A stretch of DNA of 64,000 nucleotides from Protea cynaroides (Eukaryota > Streptophyta > Magnoliopsida > Proteales > Proteaceae): NCBI GenBank assembly GCA_028583415.1, contig CM053270.1:47756663-47820662 (forward strand), written 5' to 3'. Both the position numbers and the translations under genes were made by a program. A model generated the notes under the pieces. The model worked only from the letters and a program-made list of their open reading frames with translations. It had not been told where the DNA came from and made no database searches. Positions 46,811-58,755 of the stretch are shown piece by piece. Within the stretch, counting starts at the first letter, position 1. Each line of letters opens with the position of its first letter.

Positions 46811-46979
46811 AAGTGGGCATTGAAACCCGAGGCGGGACCGAAGTACAAATGCGTTGCATTGTGTCTTTGCAGCCTCGAGTTCGATGGAAATTGATGAAGA
46901 ACATATTATCGAAACTAGAAGATCCGGTTGAGCAAGGCTTGATTCATAAGTTCACTATGATGTTCGCCGCATTGAAGAT

Positions 46980-47552
46980 CTCACCGAGCCTAATTGATGA
47001 AGTCAAGGTAGCAATCCTACGGGATCCATATCTCGGGACAGTGCGGGAAGACTTAGAAGGTACGTGTAATCATGACTTTACCTTGGAATCGGACAAAGTA
47101 CTCAAGTATCGTGGACGGTTATGTATCACGAGAGCGAAGGCTGCGATATCGAGAGGCCGAGTTATGAATGAAGCTCATTACACTCCATATTCGGTACATC
47201 CGAGAAGTAAGACGGACGGACAGTCAGAACGAACCATTCAAATTCTGGAAGATATGCTTCGAGCTTGTGCATTAGATTTCAAAGGAGCTTGGGATGAGAA
47301 GCTATCACTTATCGAGTTTGCTTACAACAACAGTTATCAGGCTACAATTCAGATGGCCCCATATGAAGCTCTCTATGGGAGAAAGTGTCGTACACCTCTG
47401 TTATGGAATGAAGTGGGGGAAAGAAGGATTGTAGGACCGGAGTTTGTTGAAGAAACTTGCCGAGTGATTGATCAGATCAAAGAGAGAGTAAAGACAGCTC
47501 AAGTTCGACGAAGCACTATGCGGATAATCGACGTCGAGATCTGGGGTTTGCG
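46980..47552 (+). pseudogene. Integrase of element D, core deleted
   Basis: An open frame to 47574 holds the start of the zinc-binding domain (VMNEAHYTPYSVHPRS), then at about 47208 jumps directly to TDGQSERTIQILEDMLRACA, WDEKLSLIEFAYNNSYQ and YEALYGRKCRTPLLWNEVG. About 400-500 bp expected between these blocks is missing: the CxxC pair and the two catalytic Asp residues. The Glu region remains. Confidence 0.88.
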
Positions 47553-48011
47553 GTGGGTGACAAAGTGTTCTTGAAGGTGTCACCGGTGCGAGGTCTGAAA
47601 CGGTTTGGTAAGAAGGGGAAGCTATGCCCCAGGTATGTGGGACCATTTGAGATATTAAATCGACGTGGTAATGTAGCATATCAATTGGCTCTACCACTAT
47701 CTATGTCTAGCGTTCATAATGTATTCCATGTATCATTATTGAAGAAGTATGTCAGAGATCCATCGCATATCTTGAGCGTTGATCCTCCAGACTTGACCGA
47801 AGACTTAACTTTCGAAGTGATGCCTGTAATGCTCTCAAGCCGAAAAGTTCAGCAACTTCGAACCAAGGATATCCACTATGTAAAGGTGCATTGGAGAAGC
47901 CAAAATGTGGAGGAAATTACTTGGGAAGAAGAGAGCGCAATGAGGAAGGAGTACCCTAACCTTTTTGACGATCAAGGTACGTTCAAATTTCGAGGCCGAA
48001 ATTTCTTTTAA
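47553..48011 (+). pseudogene. Integrase C-terminus and chromodomain of element D
   Basis: Open for 152 codons: DKVFLKVSPVRGLKRFGKKG, YVGPFEILNRRGNVAYQLAL, NVFHVSLLKKYVRDPSH, then the chromodomain-like LRTKDIHYVKVHWRSQNVEE, ITWEEESAMRKEYPNLF. In chromoviruses this module reads chromatin marks and steers integration. Confidence 0.88.
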
Positions 48012-48077
48012 GGATGGGGGAGTTGTAGTACCTACATGCAAATTTCGGGACGAAAATTCTTTTAAGGGTGGTGGAGT
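48004..48077 (+). other. Duplicated polypurine tract of element D
   Basis: The true tract TTTTAAGGGTGGTGGAGT (48060-48077) abuts the 3' LTR. A second tract TTTTAAGGATGGGGGAGT lies at 48007-48024 and is followed by TGTAGTACC, resembling the LTR start TGTAAGACC. Confidence 0.8.
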
Positions 48078-50400
48078 TGTAAGACCCGCACTCTGAAAAC
48101 CCGGTTTAACCTTGGTTTTGTATCGTGACAGGTCTTCCGATCATCACCGAGACAGACGGGGCAAGCGGATAACAAACAGTGCGAAATCGGACCGAAGTCG
48201 ACCAATTATACCTGATTTTAGGTATACCGGTCGATGGTACCGGATGATGTGTACCGGTCGACCGGTATGGCCGCAATATGCCTATGTGCGGGAATTTGGA
48301 AATTGGTCTCTGCGGGTCTCGCTTTCCTGATTTCTAATCCTAGAAGTTTCCTAATCCTAGTAGGGTTACTAAACCCTATTTCTAGCCTATAAATACACCC
48401 TTAAACCCCTCAAATCCTTTCCATTGTCTCTCACAAACTCTAGAGAAGAGAAAAGGGCTTGGAAAGGAGAAGGAGCTAGGAAGAAGAAGGAGGGTGCTGC
48501 CATTACCGTTTGTGAAGCTCTCGCTACGCCATCAACGGTAAGTGTTTGAATCCATCTTCTTACCCTATGTTAGTTGTGTGGGTGGATCAATACCATGCAA
48601 AGTAGGTATTGATCTAAAACCCTAAATTGGCCAATAAACCCTAAGTTGCCGTCAAACCCTAGGTTCGAGTTTCGAGATGATATTCGTCGAAACGAGACTT
48701 GAATGAGTTAGGGGTAGCTCTAACTCAATCCAGGGAGGATGGTCGACGGCAGTCGAAGAACCCATGTATGGTCTTCCGGAGACATACCGGTCGACTATAC
48801 CGGTTGCACATAGTGCGACCGGTATGTTGCGACCGCTACCTCTTGGGAGGTTATCTGTGGGGGACCGGCTGACCATACCGGTCGCCAGTCTTTCCCACAG
48901 AGCTGCGACCGGTACATGCCACCGGTCAGCTCTGTGAGGGTAATTTGTAACCATGTTGGGCTCCGACCAACATGAAACCCTAAATAATATATTCTAATGA
49001 AACCCTAATATTATGTAGGACTTTGTGACATATCGTTTGGATCTTGCGACGTGGAGCAAGTTAACAGCAGCGTCAGGTAAGGGAATCTGACCTAAACCTA
49101 ATAATTAATGGACAGTAAATCGTTGTTAATCATTGAATATCTATGATGTGATGTTTGTGCATGTTCACATGCCATCCTTTACTTTCAGTTATTATTATTG
49201 TTCATGCATTCATAGGATGTGATTGTTAGGCATGTGATTGTTTTCGTTGGTGTGTGGAGTGGGGCATGGGCCCGGGATCGCTCTTCACACTCGGCACCTT
49301 TTGTAGTATTCTATCTTAACATGCTTGGTACGGGTGGGGTATCGGGGAAGATCGTGGTACGTTGGTCTCCGATATTGATGTTGTCCCGACCATCGTTGGG
49401 TGGTACCTGAGGATTTCCAAGTCGAAGCCGCCTTGTCCACGATGCTTTAGCCTCTATCTCTATGCCGTAGGGAGTTGTGTTGGGATAGGGTCTACCTGCG
49501 CATTGTTTCTATCCTAGTGGGTTAGTTGCGGATAGGGTATCGGGGGAGGTGAGGTTTTGGAGGTCTCCGGCCCGGCCAGACGCTCTAGCTCTATCTCTAT
49601 GCCGTAGGACGGCTGTCTTTGGGATAGAGCATACATTGTTGACATATAGGATTGGTTAGTTGCGAGTCCGTTTTTGAGCCCCGGCCGTAGGGGCTTAGGG
49701 TACTGGTATGGGTAGAGTATCGGGGAGGTGCGGGTATACCTTAGCTCTATCTCTATTCCATGATGGGTGTATGTGGGTTGGTGGTTGTGTGATTCTCGTG
49801 CGACGCCACACACTCGTGTATAGAGGTGCGGGGCCACCAAACCTTTCTATAGCACATTGCAAACTTAAAACCAGACCACAAAGCATAAAATGATTGTTAC
49901 TCATGCATAATCTTGTGAACCTGTTGATTGCCTTCTTCGAGTTGTGTTGTGTGCTCACCCTTTGTATATACATTGTTTTTAGATGTTGATGCAGGATATA
50001 CTGTGGACGGTCATTAAACGCTCCGGCGTATGGTGGTGCTGCGGTGTTGGATGTACAGGCAGGACAGGACGAGCATGACGCTTCATGCGAGTGCCCTTTC
50101 TGCGTGTACCTGTGATGGATTTTATTTAGTCGTTTCAGTTATTTTTGTTTGATATTAAGTGATGTAAAAGATTATTATTTTATGTTTGAATTTGAATAAT
50201 GGGATATTTATTTAAATTATCAATAGATACTCAGTTCATTCTATTTAAAGTCTTCCGCTGTATATTTATATTCTGATTGTGGTTATGTGTAATTGATTTG
50301 TATGGGTGGACACGGCCTATTCGAGATCCTGGTGTGAACCGTTGGTTCAATGACGGTTCACTCACACCATTCTGGTTGGATCAGAATTTGGGGTGTGACA
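48078..50400 (+). repeat. 3' LTR of element D
   Basis: 2323 bp, TATAAATA at 48388. The motif arrays are at 48222-48268 and 48785-48925. TSD GTTTA follows. Confidence 0.95.
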
Positions 50401-50405
50401 GTTTA

Positions 50406-51179
50406 TCACTTGAGTTTGATTTTCATCAACTTAGTGAAAAGTTTCCACACATACTCAAATTGATTATAAGTTTATCTCATAGGTTGATTATAGTAAATTT
50501 TAATGTGTGACTGATCTTCAATGTGGGTTGAAATCAGTATAAAGTTGTACACCATAAAGCTAAACTTCTTTTTTACTTTTATTTTGCATAATATAACTAG
50601 AACTCTCTCCCAATGTTTATTGGGAAAAATTATCCAAATTAGAAAGAACATATTTATTTGACATTAGGGTGTATGGATTTGGACTTGGAACTCCGTATTG
50701 ATGAACCCGCTGCTCTCACGGACTCTAATATGCCGGTAAGCTCTATACTGTCTTGCTATGAGTTTAAACTATGAATGGTTAAATTCCATCAAGGAAACCT
50801 TGATTTGCAACCTTAATGGAGTTGCTATTCATTAATGACTGAACTTGTAGGGAAGATTACATTGAATTCGACTCGGGACTATACCTTGAGTCCACACATT
50901 ATATGAACCAAGATGAAAAAAATCCTAGACTAGGAGGGGTATCCCTAATTAACCTCACAAAGCCTTAGAATAGGATTGGAAATCCCTGTCGGATGCTAGA
51001 CCCAATGATACCTCAATAGACTTCCATAGCAGAGTCCGTAGTTGGATCTGGAGGGAACTCCTGAAGGCAAAACTCATGCATCCGGATAGGCATATACTCA
51101 AACCAGCCTCTCAGGGAAGGTTCAGTCTCGATCACTAGTCACAAGATATAGCCACTGGACTTACGACCAGACATATTCG
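50406..51179. other. Remnant right of element D, no ORF
   Basis: Continues the AT-rich copia-like remnant from 39079, then passes at an undefined point into the LTR of element B. No coding or repeat feature is supported. Confidence 0.4.
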
Positions 51180-52649
51180 GGAAGTCATGGTAATGCAACC
51201 GGCTGCAGTACCGATCTCATGATTATAGCAGTCGGATTTGCAATCATTTGGAAATAGAGAGTTTCCCAAGAGCAATCGGCCACAATACCAGTCTCGACAC
51301 TGTTGCAGTCAGATGTTGCAACCGGTTGGACCCTGGAAAGCCCTTTATTAGACTAATTCTAGTACACATTATAACTAATGATATAACTTACGTATTAGGT
51401 GACATGTGCGTAACCAAACGCAACTCACTTACTGAGAATTATAACGCTAATCGTATTTCAGGTGAGGAAACGGAACCTTGACATAATTTTGGAGTGTTTC
51501 TGATTATGCGCATGTTTATGTTGCATTGATTGATTGTGATAACATGTCATCTAATAACTGTTTTTGCATGCATTTGCATCTAGTTATGATTGTTGTGAAT
51601 GTGTGATGTATGTGCCTTGTGGGAAGTATTGAAACGGTCGAGGATCGCAAGATCCAACTCACTTGGTTAACCTTGCCATGTATTGTTCTCATACCCTAGT
51701 GGGATGACAATGTCTAGAGGGGGATGATAGATGGACTAGGATTCCTACTGGGAGTGTGAGAGGGGTATATATGATGACATGTATGATTGGTTACTGGAAT
51801 TACCCATGTATGCGACCTGGCCAATGGGGGTCAGGTGTTGGTATGGATAGGGGATGAGGGGGAGGTGGTGGCAATGTTCATTGGAGCGTCATTGGCCAGA
51901 CCTTTACTCTATCACTGTCTATATAGGAGACGCGTAGCTTCACCAGGGTTGTTGGTGCAGGCTGGCGAGTGTCCATTCTCTCATGTGCATGGAGGTTTTG
52001 GTTAGCTTTGGTGAGTGTGATCAGGCCTTACCTTAGCACTAGCATACATTATACTAGACCCTTGTGTGTGTAATAATATATCATGCATTTGCTTGCTTGC
52101 TTGTTTTTTTTTACAAGCTCAAGTTTGAGAGCTCACCCTTGCGTACGCCTTATTTTTAGAAGATGTTGCAGGTACTACGTCGCTGATTATGTAAATGCCC
52201 AGTCGTCTCTTCTGTGGCACATATGGATGTTCAACCTTTGGAGGAAGATGAGCACGACATTGACTGTGAGTGTGATACATGTGTGTTTGAGTAGGAGAAA
52301 GCTTAAAGAGATTATGTTTTTATTTACTTTCAGTTTAATTACATTTATAATATTATTTGATGACCCAGTATTATAGGGTTGACTTATGAATGGTTTTTGA
52401 TGGAGTTGATTAGAACAAGAATAATCTTTGATACAATGTTATTAAATTATTTTAAGTATCGATAGAAGCTTAGTTGACTTATTTATTTCTTCTATTTTAT
52501 GTACTCTGAATATTATTTTGTGACATTGGTCATGGTGGGGTTGATGGGGGTGTACACCACTTAAGTGATTTTGGGTTGAATCGAACATAAAATGTGTGTC
52601 GGTTTAGTCAACTCTGAAATTTTACATATCGTAAATTTATGGTGTGACA
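51180..52649 (+). repeat. 5' LTR of element B (left edge unresolved)
   Basis: Ends GGTGTGACA at 52649, followed by the primer site. Its layout follows the D LTR: CAACCGG/TACCAG-type motifs at 51195-51330, TTTCAGGTGAGG at 51460, the CATGCAT region at 51570, GGTGTTGGTATGGATAGGGG at 51835 and the GAGCTCACCC tract at 52130. It is strongly diverged from the others. The start codeword TGTAAGACC was not found. Confidence 0.65.
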
Positions 52650-52653
52650 ACGT

Positions 52654-52665
52654 TGGTATCAGAGC
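52654..52665 (+). other. Primer-binding site of element B
   Basis: TGGTATCAGAGC four bases after the LTR, a perfect initiator-Met tRNA site. Confidence 0.85.
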
Positions 52666-53406
52666 ACTAGGCTCTGTCGTACCACGCTAACTTAGACATT
52701 ATCATGATTTTACGTTAGTAAACTGAGCATTAAGATAATAAAAATCGAAAGAGCATAACTTGTAAATATGAAACAAAAATTTGCTGTTGTGTGTTAAGCA
52801 ACCAAAATGCATAATGTGATAGGGAAAGATTAGAGACTAATATAACCAGAAACCAATGAAATGAAAAATACTCTGTATAAAAGTGAAATATAAACAAACT
52901 AGGAAAATGAATAAATTGTTCATTATGAGTATGGCTCACAAGTCGAACCATTACTCGTTGCACAAGCATAATAAAAAATATGTGTAGATCATCTCTATTG
53001 AATGTTTGATGGTGGAGGTGTAGAACTCGCGACCCATTAAAAAGTCTGCACCCGTGTTGTGCCCGACGTTGACGCCTCTCCAATACCCTCGGAGTGCAAC
53101 AGGCCAACTCTCTCCATCGCCACTTGTATAGTATCAAGGCGAGTCAAGAAAGAGGACTGGGTATACCGCATCTACCGGATTTGGTTCTTCATATTGTGTG
53201 CATGCTGTCCCTGGTCAGCCCAGACCCCACAAATCTCCATCATGACATCATCCAATGTAATACAAGCCCATGTAGGACGTACATGGGGATCTCCACCCTC
53301 TCCTTGTACCTCCACTGGTACCTCTTTGTCCTCCTGTCCTCTGTCCTCTACCTCCACTACTGCTTCCACTGCAGGTACCGCTCGCCGTCTGGAAAGAGGT
53401 CTAGCC

Positions 53407-55677
53407 TGTAAGACCCGTATCGAACTAACCCGGTCTTACCACCTTGAACCAAGTCTACCCATCATGGTCAAACCAAATGGAGCAAGTGCGTGAAGGAGAT
53501 CACGATCCCAGGTATTAAACTGACCTAAAAACACTAAAAATAGGGGGAGGGTCGCATACCCAACAAAGTAGGATCGGACCCCCCCAGTATAAAAGTCAGA
53601 CCCTAAGTTTTATATCGGGGGTCGGACATTTTAAGAACCAGGGGTCGACGGGATCTCCGACCCCCTCATCGACCCCCAGTCTGCCGACAGAAACCGTGAA
53701 TTGGAAACTTTCCAATTTTCAATGAGATTCCTTCCTAATCTCAATGGGACTTATTTTGAGAGTTTCTACTCTATAAATAGGACGTCCCTAAGCCTCTTTC
53801 ACTCCTTTTAGAACCCTAATTGGATTGAGAGAAAGAGAAGAGGAGGAGAAGAGAAAGAGAAGAGAAGGAAAGTGGAGAAGAAGATTAAAGAGAAGGCATC
53901 AGAGAAACAAGCCTAATTCTCAGGTATGGATACTATCTCCATGTAATTCTACAGACCTTAGAATAGATAGAGAAGAGAGAATGATCTAGGAGAAACCTAA
54001 ATCATCCACCCATGGTTAGGTTTTCATGGAAAACCATGGGAGAAATCATGAAAGCCATATAGGTGAGTGAACTACGGTTCTAGGCCATAGAACATGTGTG
54101 GAATGGATTGTAGAAGTAAGCCATAGGACCCCAAACACGAAGGAATGGACTGAATGATGAAAATTTGACGAAACCCACAGGGGGTCGCACAGGGGTCGAT
54201 GGCCAATCGACCCTATCAGACCCTGATAATCGACCCCCAGTATTCGGGAAGTCCAGACTATGGGTGGTCGCACCCAGGGTCGATGGAACCTCCGACCCTA
54301 GCATCGACCCCCAGTTAACAGCATACTTTTTAAAGTCCAAATTAATTCTAATTAAATTCTATCGACTTGATTAGGTCTTCTAGTGTTATAATATCGATAT
54401 ATAGTTGATTCTTAAAGCTTGAAAGAGGACCTACGATCAAGTAAAGGTGAGGGAACAAGACCTAAACTAATTGGTTAATAATAAACTGTTTTATTCTTGA
54501 GTCCAATGCCATGATTGATTCTATGTGTGTATGCTTGTTATGTGCATTCAACATGTCATCCAATATTTCTATTATTACTATTCATGCATATTTAAATTAT
54601 TGTTTATAATGTGATGATGTTGATAGGAATAGGCATGTGGATGTATGTGTGTGGTTGGTGTGCTTGATGCGAGCGAGTATCAGGGGGAGGTGTCATAGGC
54701 GGGGCCTCAACACTCTAGCTCTATCTCTAGCTCAAGTCTTTTCTACTGACATTGTCGTATCACCATTATCTTAGCAGAACTATTACGTCATAGGGTATGA
54801 GGGGAGGTGGTCTCGGACCGTGTAGTCTCTGACTCTGCCGGGAGGCCTTAGCCCTATCTCTATGGACGTATTAAGGGATGCTGGGGTGAGGCCTTGGATA
54901 CACTGATTGGCATTAGGATTGGTTAGTTGCGAGCCCAGTTTGCGAGCCCTCGCCAGCAGGGGCTTACGTGTTGGTATGGGCAACGGGTACAACAATAAAC
55001 ATGACCTTTGTGTGTACATTGTCCATGATTAGATGCATATGAGTCGACAATAAACGTTACCTTTGGGCAGCTTCACACACTCGTGTATAGAGGTGCGGCG
55101 TCAATAAACGTGATCTTTGGCCACCTATCCTTTCTAAAACACATTGCAAATTTATTTACCAGACCAAAGATATGAATTGAGTGCATGCATATGTTTGTTG
55201 CATTGTTTTGTTTGCTCACTGAGCCATGATGTGTGCTCACCCTCTCGATGTCGAATATTTTTAGTTGATGATGCAGGTACTACAGTTGCAGATTATATGA
55301 ATGATCCGGTGTATGCGCGTGTTGCTGCAATGGAAGCTGAAGACTTAGAGGATGCGCCTGACCCCTCATGCGAGTGCAACTCATGCGTATTCTATTAGGA
55401 TTTTATTTGAATTTATAAAGGGATGTAATTGGTATTTTATTTATTTATGTCTCAGTTGATACAACAATAACTTGATATTTTAATTATGATTTTTACAGCT
55501 AGAATACTCAGTTCATTTACTGTAAGACTTCTGCTCTTGTGTATTTATTTTAATTATGGTTGTGAATGTGTATGATTTTATTTTTAATGGATACCGCCTA
55601 TTAGAGATCCTGGTTGAACCGTTGGTTTATAGCGGTTCATCACACCGTTCTGAATGGTGCAGAATTAGGGTGTGACA
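53407..55677 (+). mobile_element. Solo LTR in the antisense ORF of element B (GGGGTCG subfamily)
   Basis: 2271 bp, TGTAAGACCCG...GGTGTGACA, TSD TAGCC (53402-53406 and 55678-55682). TATAAATA is at 53772. GGGGTCG(A/G) motif arrays lie at about 53570-53700 and 54180-54315. Confidence 0.93.
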
Positions 55678-55761
55678 TAGCCTCTAACTTGTCATCTGAC
55701 AATACCACTTGGTTCAATTTCATCTTGACAATGGCATACCAATCAAAGTCAACAGCCACTG

Positions 55762-57988
55762 TGTCACACTCCAATTTTGGCTAAACTAAAAGTGTGAGTG
55801 AACCGTCTCTAACCCAACACTCACACCAAGATTTCAATAGACCGTGTCAACAAACCAACCATGCATACTAACCACAACAGAGAATAATAAATAACAATGG
55901 ATATAATAAATAAATGAACTTAGTTTGCTAATTTTAAATAAATAATGTATCCAAATTATTCTCAACCAAAATGTAAATAAATAAATCCGTTACATCATTT
56001 ATAATCAACTAAAAAGAATAAACAATAAATCTCAAAGAAACACACAGAAGGATCATTCGCATGAAGCATCATACTCGTCCTCCACTACATGTGTATGCAA
56101 CGCAGCCACTGTCCCATACGTTGGAGCAGACATGAAATCTTCAACGGTGTAACCTGCATCAACATTTGAAAAGTTTGTATATACAAAGGGTGAGCTTACA
56201 ACTTAGCTCAGTAAAGCACAAGACCATGCAACAAACAAAGTACATGAGATAACATTACATTGGGTCAGGTATAACTAGCAAAGTTCTATGGTAAGGTTTG
56301 GTGACCACCACACCTCCATACACGAGAGTGTGAGCACACCCAACAGTCAAGCTCCGATTTACACTACTGCTGTTGCCCCACATCACTTACTTTGGTATAG
56401 ATATAGAGCTAGAGTCTGGTGTGCAGGCGGCACCACAATTCCATGTCCTCCTCCTGATACCCTACATCATACCAATACCTACACCATTATTGGCAAGGGC
56501 TTACAAGTGGGTTCCGTTTCTAACCAGTCCTATGTGTCATCACAGTATCTATGGCCCTACCCTAGCATAGCTCCCTACGACATAGAGATAGGACTGGAGT
56601 TTGATAGCCAAGATGAACCACATGCCACATCCTTTCCTTGATACCCTACTCGTACCAAGCTTACTAAGGTAGACAGCGATACGAAAAGGTGTTAGTGTGA
56701 GGATATATCCAGGGCTCCACTCCTCTTCACATTCCATACACTAACGAAAACAATCACTTGCCTAACAAATAACAATCCTCACATAACGAGTATGCATGAA
56801 CAGATAATGACAATAAATAAAAGAGATGACATATGATATGCACAGACAATAGACAAACAGATTACAGAAACAACGGTTTACTATTTATTATTAATTAGGG
56901 TTTGGGGACTTGTCCCTTACCTGATGCGTGATTGCAAGTCTCCTCTACGTTACAGAGTTTACTCACATCATCCACAAGTCCTACACGATAATATTTATTG
57001 ATTAAAATTAGGCTTACAGGGTATAAGTTGGTCAGAACCAAGTTTGGCCAACAAACTATCCTCAACAGACATACCAGTTGGACTCAAAGTCCAGCCGGTA
57101 TGCCCCATGGTATGGAATACCGCTTGGACCTTTAGTCCAGCCGGTATGCCCTGCGGTATGGGATACTGCTTGGACCTTTTGTCCAGCAGGTATGCCTGAC
57201 GGTATAGGTTTGAGAGTCCATTCTTGGACCTCCCTCTTCCGTCGATCATTGGCTTGGTTTTCCAAGGTTTTTCCTAAACCATCAAGGGTTTGCGAGCACA
57301 CGTCCATTGGATTTAGGTTAAACTTCATTTGAAAGCATGAAATCATGTTCCCATCCTTCTTAGAACAGATCACACAGAGAATTAGGATTTTATACATCTA
57401 GGGTTTTGGATCAATACATCATTTCACGGCATTGATCCACAACCAAACCTTCCTACAGAGATAGAGCACTTACAAGTATTCTCTGAATGGAGGTGCACTC
57501 CTCCCAATGGAGATCCCCTCTCATACGACTTCCTTCTTTTCTACTCCTTCTCAGATTTCCTTCTAGACGGCTCTAGGGTTTGAGATTCACTGAAAGGGAT
57601 CTAAGGAGGAGGGAAGGTTTATTTATAGAGTGGGAAACCATTCTATGAAGGTTTCTTACGTCTAGAAGATCTCTAAGAATCAAATTCAGAGTGTAGAACC
57701 CACTAGAGTCCGTCACCACTCGCGCAGTCATACCGGTTGGACATATCGGTCTGACTAATAGTCCAATCGGTATGTTAGACCGGTATGCATAAACTTAGTT
57801 TAAATTTCTCATTTCTCATACCTGAATTCCATGGTTCGTTGCCCGGCCTCGTCTTCTGGTCCGGTTATGATTAGAAGACCTATCATGATACGAAACTTAG
57901 GTTATATCGGATTTTCGGAGTACGGGTCTTACAACTCCACCACCCTTAAAAGAAATTTTATCCCCTCAATTTGCATGTAGGTCTCACA
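55762..57988 (-). mobile_element. Solo LTR with 55-bp internal extension, in the antisense ORF of element B
   Basis: LTR 55762-57933 (TGTCACACTCC...GGGTCTTACA) plus 57934-57988, flanked by TSD CACTG (55757-55761 and 57989-57993). The extension equals the PPT and the piece between the two polypurine tracts of the family. It ends GGTCTCACA, i.e. begins TGTGAGACC in element orientation. CCGGTATGCC motif repeats lie at about 57070-57210. Confidence 0.88.
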
Positions 57989-58755
57989 CACTGTCTCATC
58001 AAAAGCCTCTGCCTCATGTACGTAGATGCCCATACGTGTGAAGAGGTGAGTGAGTAACCTTCCCTAAAGCAGGTTAGATGAACTTGTGCCCTCTACTACC
58101 ATGATCATAACTCACATCAAAATGTAGGGCAAGCAAACAGGATTTCTAGTGACCAAGTGATAAGTGAGGAACTAACAGAATGTAGACACTTCATTGTAGT
58201 GTCCACCCTAAGGGACGATGTTGTATTGCACTATCCTGCAATAAACTCGGGGGGCAAGGGGCGATAATTGGCACATTAGTGCCATCTGCTAGGGATGAAC
58301 ATTTAATTCCAAATCTTGGCCCTCATGCCCTCTGTTAAGAAATCCTTTCTTTTGGGCCATCGAAGACCACATCTCCATCCATAGAAATCCCCAAGAGACC
58401 CACCAATTGCTCTGTGTTGAAGGAGATGTCAACACCCATAACCCGACTAGAGATGCAAAGGTCTCGCACCGAGTTGAATTTACCAAGCCCACCTTCCACC
58501 CAGATGTTGCAATAGAACAGTCTCACCAAGTCAGGCCTGGTGATGATACCAATTTGAAGAACGAGGGACTAACCCATAGCATAGAAAGGTCACCTGAACG
58601 TTGAACCTCTCTAACTCCTCGAACACCACCTGCCTGCCACCCTCAACAAGTTTGTTCTTAAACCTTGGGTAAGACTGCTGCGCTTCTAATGAATGAAATC
58701 GTACTTCGTCCAATACTGGTGGAGTAGGAACTCTTGACCTCTTCCGTGTAGGCAT

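Larger units (their letters stand above)
39080..50400 (+). mobile_element. Full-length Tekay-type chromovirus, element D
   Basis: Two 2.32-kb LTRs (39080-41405 and 48078-50400) in direct orientation, TSD GTTTA (39075-39079 and 50401-50405), degraded initiator-Met PBS, antisense ORF, gag, protease, RT, RNase H, integrase remnant, chromodomain region and PPT. The integrase wording and the C-terminal GKKGKL...VGPFEIL...NVFHVSLLKKYV followed by a chromodomain-like block place it with the Tekay/Del chromoviruses. Many frameshifts and an integrase deletion make it non-autonomous. Confidence 0.94.
52730..58755 (-). pseudogene. Antisense accessory ORF of element B, split by two LTR insertions
   Basis: Same family as the antisense ORF of element D: ATG at 58755 (MPTRKRSRVPTPPVL), FHSLEAQQSYPRFKNK, then in other frames LVRLFYCNIWVEGGLG, LVGLLGISMDGDVVFDGP and TRMGIYVHEAEAFDET at about 58050-57994. 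After the LTR at 55762-57988 the frame resumes at 55756-55683. After the LTR at 53407-55677 it resumes at 53401, with an acidic segment (EVEDRGQEDKEVPVE) and a Met-rich helix (LDTIQVAMERVGLL), to about 52730. Both insertion points and TSDs fit an originally continuous frame. Confidence 0.7.

Noticed and set aside
53059..53493. 144-codon plus-strand ORF
   Set aside because: Complement of the antisense accessory ORF of element B, running across a solo LTR edge.
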